Part shown: positions 1 to 6,716 of the stretch, piece after piece
Layout of the letters: each line of letters starts with the position of its first letter
Position numbering within the stretch: the stretch's first letter is position 1
From: Gammaproteobacteria bacterium
GTDB lineage: Bacteria > Pseudomonadota > Gammaproteobacteria > SZUA-229
Direction: 5' to 3'
Length of the DNA stretch: 12,498 bases
Assembly: GCA_013138755.1 (NCBI GenBank)
Contig: WTCC01000024.1
Coordinates: 1 to 12,498 of the forward strand
Notes under the pieces: model-generated
Told to the model about the DNA's origin: nothing
The model's database searches: none
Seen by the model: only the letters and a program-made list of their open reading frames with translations
Made by a program: the position numbers and the translations under genes

Positions 1-637
1 TATCTATCAACGTTGCTTTGATTAAATCATCTTCAAGCATATCGTTGACGCCATCTGAGCACAGTAGGTATATGTCATCACGCATGGCAACGTCCGTCTG
101 TATATCAATCTGCACATCGTTATCAATGCCGATGGCACGAGTGATGAGGTTTTTGTTAGGTGACTTTCTTGCCTGTTCTGCAGTGTGCAACCCTAGATCA
201 ATCTGTTCTTGTACAAAACTGTGGTCGCAGGTTATCTGTTTGAGTTGAGCGTCTCGTAGACGATAGAGTCGTGAATCGCCAACGTGAGCGACGGTGAAGC
301 AGTTATCATAAAACAAGACTGCGACGATCGTTGTGCCCATGCCGCGATAATGCGGGCTTGTTTTAGAAGTGTTGCATACATTTTTGTTAGCTTGCGTTAT
401 AGCATTATGAAGTAATCGGTCGGCCGTGCTGTGTTTGATGGCTTCATGGGTTATTGATTCAAGAAGGGTGCTGACGGTTATCGCGCTAGCCATTTCGCCA
501 CCACGATGCCCACCCATGCCGTCAGCGAGTATGGCGAGTGCTATGTCTTCATTGCAGCCGATCGCGTCTTCATTCTGATCGCGAACTAAACCGGTATCGG
601 TTTGGCCGTGGAGTAAGATTTTACTTTTGATGCTCAT
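1..637 (-). CDS. PP2C-family Ser/Thr protein phosphatase (C-terminus beyond window)
   Basis: This is a metal-dependent phosphatase that removes phosphate from Ser/Thr, and the likely partner of the kinase encoded just upstream. About 212 residues are visible and the gene runs off the left edge, so the last PP2C motif (the DN metal-ligand region) is missing here. Visible motifs in order are RDQNED (residues 19-24), ADGMGGH (38-44), GMGTT (99-103), HVGDSRLYR (118-126), LITRAIG (164-170) and LLCSDG (191-196). The acidic metal ligands D24, D39 and D195 are present. No membrane segment or signal peptide is seen, so it should act in the cytoplasm. The ATG shares one base with the kinase stop codon (TAATG), which points to translational coupling. 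There is no strong Shine-Dalgarno, only a purine-rich GAAGATAAAG. The motifs make the family assignment firm; the partnership with the kinase is inferred from position. Confidence 0.93.
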   Translation of the reverse strand, partial: MSIKSKILLHGQTDTGLVRDQNEDAIGCNEDIALAILADGMGGHRGGEMASAITVSTLLESITHEAIKHSTADRLLHNAITQANKNVCNTSKTSPHYRGMGTTIVAVLFYDNCFTVAHVGDSRLYRLRDAQLKQITCDHSFVQEQIDLGLHTAEQARKSPNKNLITRAIGIDNDVQIDIQTDVAMRDDIYLLCSDGVNDMLEDDLIKATLID

Positions 638-3315
638 TAAACTTTATCTTCAGCATTGATTATCCGTAGGCATTTGCCAATATCGGAAGCCATGTCTTTA
701 CCGTGTTTGTAGCGTTTATTAATATCTTTTTCCATGGCGCGATTGATGACTACAGTGACACACTTAGGAATCTTGCGGTTAATTGATTGTGGTACGGGAT
801 GTGGATCGTTGGCGATCTTATACATGACCGCAGCCATGGAGTCGGCCTCGAATGGCAGTTTCCCTGTGACCATCTGAAATAATAATATCCCAAGAGAAAA
901 AATATCTGATTGTCCGGTAACTTTTTTTCCTGAAAGTTGTTCAGGCGACATGTAAGCAGGGGTGCCGAGTATTGTTCCAGTTTTTGTTTTGCTCAGATCT
1001 GTGATTCGTGCGATACCGAAATCTGTAATTTTTAATACGTCAGTATCCTGGTCCCACATGATATTTGCGGGTTTGATATCGCGATGGACAACATTGTTTC
1101 GATGTGCGTAGTCTATACCGTCTGCTGCACGCTGAATGATTGATAAAACCTGTGTGACAGGCAGCAGAGTGTTTCTTTTAATATATCTGGTTAGATCGTT
1201 ACCTTTAAGGAACTCCATCGCTATGTACGCAAGGTCTTGTTCTTCACCTGCATCGTATATGGTGACGATATTCGGGTGCGTTAGCCGACCAGCTGTTTTT
1301 GCTTCACGGAAAAAACGCTCTTTGACTTCAATTAATTTATCTTCTTCGAACTCTTGTGATAAAGCCATGGTTTTTATGGCTACGGTACGCGATATCTTTG
1401 GGTCATTTCCTAGATATACTGCACCCATAGAACCTTTTCCTAGCTCACGTTCAATCGTGTATCGACCAAGCGTGGGTTTTTCAATATCATTGTCTCCGAG
1501 TATCAATGTTGCGCCATGTGATGCAGCGCCATTACTGCCAAGCAGGACGCTATCTTCCAGTGATCGAGCACGTGCAGCGCGTTTTTTAATATCACGGAAG
1601 TCACTATTAAAATCTGAGATATAAGAATATACAGACCCCGCCTTATTGAATTGACGTTTGCGTTCGTAGTCCAATGCGAGGTTGTATAGTAGTTCAAGAG
1701 TTGCGTCGTTCAGTTGCAGCTTGCGAAATTTTTCGAATGCAATGTCAAGTTGTCCTTGTCCTTGCAGTGAAAGCCCTAACATCCGATTGCTTTCTGCTGA
1801 CTCGACATCAAGCTGAGCTTTATTTCTCTCAGATAAAAAGAAATGTTTTGTCGTTAACAAGATATGACCTGTTATCAGTAGTAGAGCAGGTGCTACCAGT
1901 TGTAGCCAAATTCCTTGTGCTGTCATCATTTCAAAGTGCGCCATATATAGTACGAACAGTAATATGCAGGTAACAATAAAACCGATTGCCGCATTCAGTT
2001 TTGGTAGCACTAACATGATATATAAAGCGATAAAAATTAATGCAGCGAGTCGTGCATATGGCCCCCATTCAGGTTCGATGAAAAAATCTTCATTCAAAAT
2101 ACTCGAAACAGAGTGCGCTAGCATGATAACCGGCGGCATTGCAGAGTGTACCGGTGTTGAGAAAGTGTCGCCGATACCTAGTGCTGTCACGCCGATCAGT
2201 ACAATTTTGTTGTTGTATTTTTCAGTCGATATATTGCCATGGAGAACATCGGAAAATGAATCAATGGGAAATATCTGAGTATTGCTATCTTTGTGATAAA
2301 AGAAAGTATTCATCATCGACAAGCTGTTGGTCTTAATTTTTAAGCGACCTAGTTTGATGTTTGAGCCAGTGGTAATTTTTATATCTTCGATATTAAGGTT
2401 TAGATTTTTTGCGGCTAGCATCAAGGCCATAGAGGGATAATAGTCTCCAAAATAATTGATCGCTAATGCTTCAGTGCGAATGCTGCCATCGATATCTAAT
2501 AGTGGTGCCGTCATACCCATCGCATCTGCTTGTGCGCCTAGAATTGCAATGGGGTATTTCATCTCAACAACAGGCAATGGTGTTGAGTTTCGTTTTTTAC
2601 CGATGGCTATATTATTTTTATGTAGTTTGTTTTTAGCAATGAACGGTGGAATTACTCCATCAGGTTTGCCGTGAAGCGGCCCATGGATTACCGGTACGTT
2701 GAAGATGATATTGCCGGCTTTTTGAATGCTCTGTGCAAAGATGTTATCAGTGTCCAGCGATGTTTCAGCTAATTCCAGTTGCCTGGTAATCGTTTCTATA
2801 TCTGTATCAATCTGCTGATGTAGTAGGGCATGGTCGAGCTTGTTGGCAATATTATCAATCGCAATGCGGCCATTGCGATCATTTTTCTTTCTAACGATCT
2901 TACGGCTTTGATTGATAACAGTGTCGAGTTTCTGAATCTCTTCAGGAACGTGAGAGAGATGACTTTTTCTAAAATAGTCTTTGAGTTCGCGAATAAACTT
3001 CAACCCCGGGTCTAACTGAGGCTCAGGAAAAAAGGTTGTTTGGCCGATAACTTTTGCGCCGCCTTCTGTAAGTGCATCGTACATCTGTGCATGGATATCG
3101 CGAGACCAGGGGAATCGACCTATTTCGTCTATGCTTTTGTCATCGATTGCGATGATGGCAATATCGTCGCTAGCGATACGCGACGATGATCTTACCCCGT
3201 AATCATAAGCGCTCCGTTCAATGCTCTCTAGAAAATTAGAATTAGAGAAAATTAGCAACACACAAGTGATCGCAAGACCTGTAAACCAATCGGTTTTGAA
3301 AACTTTAGTTTTCAT
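637..3315 (-). CDS. CHASE2-sensor transmembrane Ser/Thr protein kinase (Hanks/PknB type)
   Basis: An 892-residue receptor kinase. An N-terminal hydrophobic helix (about 10-25) leads to an extracytoplasmic CHASE2 sensor (about 35-410) with the hallmarks AIDDKSIDEIGRFPWSRD and FFPEP early, and GDTFSTPVHSAMPP late. Three membrane helices follow (about 421-437, 442-458, 469-488). A TPR-like helical linker (about 505-590) precedes a complete kinase domain (about 619-885). Catalytic features are all present: glycine loop GKGSMG (626-631), VAIK lysine K648, helix-C E671, HRDIKPAN (744-751, catalytic D746), DFG (765-767) and SPE (790-792). The activation loop carries several Thr (772, 777, 779, 781), typical autophosphorylation positions. 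Residues 100-190 form a charged helical insert within CHASE2. The start is supported by GAGG eight bases upstream of the ATG. The ligand and substrates cannot be read from sequence. Confidence 0.95.
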   Translation of the reverse strand: MKTKVFKTDWFTGLAITCVLLIFSNSNFLESIERSAYDYGVRSSSRIASDDIAIIAIDDKSIDEIGRFPWSRDIHAQMYDALTEGGAKVIGQTTFFPEPQLDPGLKFIRELKDYFRKSHLSHVPEEIQKLDTVINQSRKIVRKKNDRNGRIAIDNIANKLDHALLHQQIDTDIETITRQLELAETSLDTDNIFAQSIQKAGNIIFNVPVIHGPLHGKPDGVIPPFIAKNKLHKNNIAIGKKRNSTPLPVVEMKYPIAILGAQADAMGMTAPLLDIDGSIRTEALAINYFGDYYPSMALMLAAKNLNLNIEDIKITTGSNIKLGRLKIKTNSLSMMNTFFYHKDSNTQIFPIDSFSDVLHGNISTEKYNNKIVLIGVTALGIGDTFSTPVHSAMPPVIMLAHSVSSILNEDFFIEPEWGPYARLAALIFIALYIMLVLPKLNAAIGFIVTCILLFVLYMAHFEMMTAQGIWLQLVAPALLLITGHILLTTKHFFLSERNKAQLDVESAESNRMLGLSLQGQGQLDIAFEKFRKLQLNDATLELLYNLALDYERKRQFNKAGSVYSYISDFNSDFRDIKKRAARARSLEDSVLLGSNGAASHGATLILGDNDIEKPTLGRYTIERELGKGSMGAVYLGNDPKISRTVAIKTMALSQEFEEDKLIEVKERFFREAKTAGRLTHPNIVTIYDAGEEQDLAYIAMEFLKGNDLTRYIKRNTLLPVTQVLSIIQRAADGIDYAHRNNVVHRDIKPANIMWDQDTDVLKITDFGIARITDLSKTKTGTILGTPAYMSPEQLSGKKVTGQSDIFSLGILLFQMVTGKLPFEADSMAAVMYKIANDPHPVPQSINRKIPKCVTVVINRAMEKDINKRYKHGKDMASDIGKCLRIINAEDKV

Positions 3316-3360
3316 GCTTGTGGCCTCAAATCCATTTGTTATGAGATAAGTTAAAGGGGG

Positions 3361-3388
3361 ATAAAGCCGGTTCTGGACCGAACTTTAT
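3361..3388. promoter_or_regulatory. Hairpin in the kinase gene leader
   Basis: Arms ATAAAG (3361-3366) and CTTTAT (3383-3388) enclose CGGT (3368-3371) pairing with ACCG (3377-3380) around a five-base loop, with a small internal loop between the two helices. It lies 46-73 bases ahead of the kinase ATG on the minus strand. It is not followed by a T tract in that direction, so an ordinary terminator is unlikely. A leader structure or protein site is possible. A second, weaker inverted repeat, ACTAGA / TCTAGT, lies at 3421-3441. Confidence 0.35.
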
Positions 3389-3511
3389 TAGTGGAATTTG
3401 ATGATTTGATATCTAAGGTAACTAGATAAAATGATTCTAGTCGTAAAAGTGGTAATTATCTGTTTTTGTTAATAAAAATAACAATAAAAACAATTGTATC
3501 AATTATTAATG

Positions 3512-3551
3512 CAACCAATAAAGCGCCATATAAACAACGCTTTATTGGTTG
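3512..3551. terminator. Strong hairpin after sppA, possible terminator
   Basis: A perfect 14-bp inverted repeat, CAACCAATAAAGCG at 3512-3525 and its complement at 3538-3551, with a 12-base loop. It starts 23 bases after the sppA stop on the minus strand. No clean T run follows on either strand, so intrinsic termination is uncertain; it may instead protect the sppA mRNA 3' end or work with Rho. It separates the rluC-HAD-sppA transcript from the kinase gene. Confidence 0.5.
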
Positions 3552-3574
3552 GTAGATGATAGTGTATCCAGCGG

Positions 3575-4516
3575 TTATCTTGGTGTGATCGAAAAGAATT
3601 GTGAGCTGATTGTTTGCGCTGTAGCAGAACCAAATCGCTGAGCAAAGCGTTCGATGATGTCGTCTTTAACTGTGAAGTTAACGATGGTCTCTTCGCCGAT
3701 AACTTCGCGTGCAACATGGCTAGAACTTGCTAGTTCATCAACCAGACCTATATTTACGGCTGCTTCTCCGGTCCATATCAAGCCAGAAAAAAGGCCTTCT
3801 ATGCTGGTATCAAGTCTATCGCCACGGCCAGCTTTAACAGCGTCAATAAATTGTTTATGTATCTCAGTTAGCATGACTTGCATGTGTGCTGTAGTGTTTT
3901 CGTCAATCGGTAAAAATGGATCTAGTAAAGCTTTGTTTTTTCCAGCGGTCAAGGTGCGGCGTTCAACGCCTAATTTACTCATGGCGTCAACAAAACCGAA
4001 GTTATCCATGCGAACACCGATAGAGCCAATAATGCTCGCTTTGTCAGCATAAATTTTATCAGCGGCCGCGGCGATGTAATATCCACCTGAGGCGCATACA
4101 TCGGTTACAACAGCATACAAAGGAGTATCAGGGTGTAATTCTCGTAATCGCAGTATTTCATCGTAAATGTAACCAGATTGTACCGGCGAACCACCTGGAC
4201 TATTTATTCTTAAAATCACTCCAGCACTATTTTCGTCGTCGAATGCGTCGCGTAGAGCTGTTATAACAGTATCGGCACTTGCCAACTTATCGTCAGCGAT
4301 GACACCATTTAATTCGACTAATGCGGTATGTTTCTCACTTGATGTAACTTCAGTAAGACTTGCGCTACCAAAAATAAATACGATGGCACCGATGTAAATA
4401 AAGGTAAGGAGTTTGAAAAAAATCCCCCAGCGTCGCGAGCGGCGTTGTTCTTTTAGGCTGGATTCAGCCAGTTGGGTAACGATTTCTCTTTCCCATGAGC
4501 CGTTGGTGTCAGACAT
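3575..4516 (-). CDS. sppA: Signal peptide peptidase SppA, short single-domain form (peptidase S49)
   Basis: A membrane-anchored serine protease that clears cleaved signal peptides and possibly other membrane peptides. It has 313 residues, the length of the short SppA class rather than the double-length E. coli SppA of about 618. One anchor helix (about 33-52) follows a basic cytoplasmic stretch (KEQRRSRR), so the catalytic domain should face the periplasm. Serine-site signatures are RINSPGGSP (103-111) and CASGGYY (141-147), with S143 the predicted nucleophile. The general-base lysine is likely K195 in AGKNKALLDP, 52 residues later, the same spacing I recall for B. subtilis SppA. SIIGSIGV (161-168) is also typical. 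AGGAA six bases before the ATG supports the start. It is the last gene of the probable rluC-HAD-sppA operon, 31 bases after the HAD stop. Confidence 0.93.
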   Translation of the reverse strand: MSDTNGSWEREIVTQLAESSLKEQRRSRRWGIFFKLLTFIYIGAIVFIFGSASLTEVTSSEKHTALVELNGVIADDKLASADTVITALRDAFDDENSAGVILRINSPGGSPVQSGYIYDEILRLRELHPDTPLYAVVTDVCASGGYYIAAAADKIYADKASIIGSIGVRMDNFGFVDAMSKLGVERRTLTAGKNKALLDPFLPIDENTTAHMQVMLTEIHKQFIDAVKAGRGDRLDTSIEGLFSGLIWTGEAAVNIGLVDELASSSHVAREVIGEETIVNFTVKDDIIERFAQRFGSATAQTISSQFFSITPR

Positions 4517-4547
4517 GATGATTTCCTGTAATTAGTAATACTGTTTG

Positions 4548-5219
4548 CTAAGGGTGATTATGGTTTAAATAATCAGATAAATCCGCGATATTGCTTAAAC
4601 AAATTAAGGGATTATGATTTTCTAATGTTTTTGCATCATGTACTCCATGTGTTACACCGATGCATTTCATATTGGCGTTATTGGCCATTTCAAGATCGTG
4701 AATGCTGTCACCAATCATGACTGCTTCGTCTGCAGAAAAGTTCAACTCATGAAGAATTTCGTGAAGCATTTCGGGGTGTGGTTTGGATTTGTTTTCACCA
4801 GCGCAGCGAGTAGTTGCGAAATAGTCGTTTACATCATGCTCTTCGATTGATTGTTTCAGTCCAGCTCGGCTTTTTCCTGTGGAAATTGCGAGTGTGTAAC
4901 CATCGTGACGGAGTTCATCCAATAATTGGTTCACGCCAGTGAAAAGTGGAGCGGGTGTAGGATTTTCGAAAAGATAATGGTGTCGGTAAGTATCGGCGAT
5001 GTTTTCTAGTTCAGTTATATTGTGTTTCGCATCCAGCTCAGGATGTAATTGAGTAATCGCTTCCATCAGGCCAAGGCCAATGACGTTTTTAGCCTGATTT
5101 TCGCTGATATTTATCCTGGCAGCCTGTTTGCTGGCATGTTGCAGGCTGGTGACGATACGCTCGATCGAATCGACCAGGGTGCCGTCCCAGTCGAAAACTA
5201 TAAGAGGAAATTTTTTCAT
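4548..5219 (-). CDS. HAD-superfamily phosphatase, phosphoglycolate phosphatase-like
   Basis: A cytoplasmic HAD (subfamily IA) hydrolase of 223 residues with all four motifs. Motif I is DWDGTL with nucleophile D10 and acid/base D12; motif II is S113 in AISTGK; motif III is K146 in KSKPHPE; motif IV is GDSIHDLEMA with D171 and D175. The helical cap lies between about residues 16 and 90. The family dephosphorylates small phosphate esters; the exact substrate is not readable, and the Gph-like label reflects similarity only. The ATG lies seven bases after the rluC stop with no clear Shine-Dalgarno, which suggests translation coupled to rluC. Linkage of this HAD gene to rluC and sppA is known from Pseudomonas, but I know of no established functional reason for it. 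Confidence 0.9.
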   Translation of the reverse strand: MKKFPLIVFDWDGTLVDSIERIVTSLQHASKQAARINISENQAKNVIGLGLMEAITQLHPELDAKHNITELENIADTYRHHYLFENPTPAPLFTGVNQLLDELRHDGYTLAISTGKSRAGLKQSIEEHDVNDYFATTRCAGENKSKPHPEMLHEILHELNFSADEAVMIGDSIHDLEMANNANMKCIGVTHGVHDAKTLENHNPLICLSNIADLSDYLNHNHP

Positions 5220-5226
5220 AGTATTG

Positions 5227-6168
5227 TCAGGTGGTCTGTCTCAGTTTTTGTAATAGATGTTCTAAATCGTCACTTAATGGTGCATTTATCGTAATGGGGT
5301 CAGTAAGTGGTAAATGCAATTGCTGCGCATGTAAGAAAAGCCGCTTTAAGCCGAGTGTTCTGAAAAATTGATTTGTCTTTTTATCACCGTATTTGCTGTC
5401 GCCAATAATAGGGTGATTGCTGTGTAATGCATGAACGCGAATCTGATGTGTGCGACCTGTTTCTATCTTTATTTTCATCAAGCTGCAGTTATTGAAGATC
5501 TCTAGTGGTTCAAAATGGCTGATTGCTCTGTCACCATTTTCATCGGTCTGCATGATGTGCTCACCGCTCCGTTTTATTTTACTGATACCGGTATCTATTG
5601 TTTTGCTGCCTCCTTGCCATTGCCCGCTAAGTAGGGCGAGGTAGGTTTTTTCGATGCGAACAATTTTTTCGTGACGTAGCAATTCGTGAAGTTGGGCGAG
5701 AATCTGTCGGTTTTTTGCAAGCAAGAGGCAGCCGCTCGTTTCGCGATCCAAACGATGCACTAGCTCCAAAGGTTGTTCAGGGTAGATTTGCCTAAATGCT
5801 TCGATGATGCCAAAACTTAATCCGCTGCCTTTATGAACGGCTATGCCCGATGGCTTGTTGATGGCGATGATGTTGTCATCTTCAAAAAGGATAGAGTTTT
5901 CTAGTATCTGAATAACAGACGATGGAATATGGTCGGCTGTATTTTCTGCAACTCGTACAGGTGGTATTCTCAATGTGTCATCGGTTTGTAACTTGTAATG
6001 AGGTTTTTTTCTGCCGCTGTTTACTCTTACCTGACCGCTGCGGAGCAGACGATATATGTGGCTTTTGGGTACGCCTTTTAAATGCTTGAGCAAAAAGTTA
6101 TCGATGCGTTGACCGGATTGATTTTCACTTATAGTGACTAGAGTGGCTTTGTTGTGACTTGTTTGCAT
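5227..6168 (-). CDS. rluC: 23S rRNA pseudouridine synthase RluC
   Basis: It isomerises uridines to pseudouridine in 23S rRNA (positions 955, 2504 and 2580 in E. coli). With the start chosen here it has 313 residues, against about 319 for E. coli RluC. An S4 RNA-binding domain (about 19-80, with GQRIDNFL, GVPKSHIYRLLRSGQVRVN and RIPPVRVA) precedes the catalytic domain. The catalytic aspartate is D141 in HRLDRETSG, and TGRTHQIRVH is the second family signature. The start at 6168 gives the usual N-terminus shortly before the S4 domain. An in-frame ATG at 6210 would add 14 residues, and neither start has a good Shine-Dalgarno. The gene is divergent from rne, a common gammaproteobacterial arrangement, and is first in the rluC-HAD-sppA operon. 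Confidence 0.95.
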   Translation of the reverse strand: MQTSHNKATLVTISENQSGQRIDNFLLKHLKGVPKSHIYRLLRSGQVRVNSGRKKPHYKLQTDDTLRIPPVRVAENTADHIPSSVIQILENSILFEDDNIIAINKPSGIAVHKGSGLSFGIIEAFRQIYPEQPLELVHRLDRETSGCLLLAKNRQILAQLHELLRHEKIVRIEKTYLALLSGQWQGGSKTIDTGISKIKRSGEHIMQTDENGDRAISHFEPLEIFNNCSLMKIKIETGRTHQIRVHALHSNHPIIGDSKYGDKKTNQFFRTLGLKRLFLHAQQLHLPLTDPITINAPLSDDLEHLLQKLRQTT

Positions 6169-6716
6169 CTTTTGGTAAATTAAATATAGGGGTTGACCGA
6201 GGGTTCGCATTTTGACAGACTCAGAGGTGCGAATGCTAGCGCTAATTGGAATTAGCTGTAATCTGTAGCATCGTTAGGATTTAGCCAGATAAAAAAATAA
6301 TAAGGCAATAAGGAAGGAACAACTTGGTGAATGGTCATCAAGACGGCAAGAAGCTGTAATTTAGCCGAAGATAGCGTCCAGTTTGAACTGTTTTGTAACA
6401 GTAGCGTAATTTTAATAATGCTGGAAGTGTAGGCTTAGCTGATTTTATGTGTTTGTTTTACCGTTTGATCTATGAAAAAACGGAATGCAAAGACGAATAA
6501 CAAGTAAAAAACGATTTTTATTTTTAATGATTTTCCCGACTTTTATCACTGATAATACCGATACTCTGCAAGAGACATATATATTGACGTCCATGATTTT
6601 CTTATTGGCGCTATGTTTCTATGCATTGCAGTACGCAGCTCGTCTATTTCAAGACCGACTGTCGCGTAGTATTGAAAGTGAGTTGAAAGTCGCACTAACA
6701 ACAGGTTTAACTGCAA
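6169..6716. promoter_or_regulatory. Divergent rluC/rne control region and rne leader
   Basis: This 548-base stretch has no convincing gene. It must hold the leftward rluC promoter and the rightward rne promoter with its leader. In enterics the roughly 360-base rne leader lets RNase E trim its own mRNA. Seen here: a 16-base palindrome at 6241-6256 (GCTAATT GG AATTAGC); a weak promoter-like TTGAAC (6383-6388) with an AT-rich -10 region near 6407-6416; a hairpin CCGTTT / AAACGG at 6461-6483; and U-rich stretches around 6510-6535 of the kind RNase E prefers. The rne Shine-Dalgarno is poor (AGG 11 bases before the ATG). The leader role is inferred from family knowledge and position. Confidence 0.5.

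Noticed and set aside
1136..1624. A 162-codon plus-strand frame opposite the kinase domain
   Set aside because: The opposite strand encodes a complete kinase with all motifs; this frame is a shadow.
3499..3717. A 72-codon minus-strand frame across the sppA end and the following hairpin
   Set aside because: It overlaps sppA in a different frame and includes the hairpin; no family or ribosome site.
6169..6210. Longer N-terminus for RluC from the ATG at 6210
   Set aside because: It adds 14 residues not expected in RluC and gains no better ribosome site, though it cannot be excluded.
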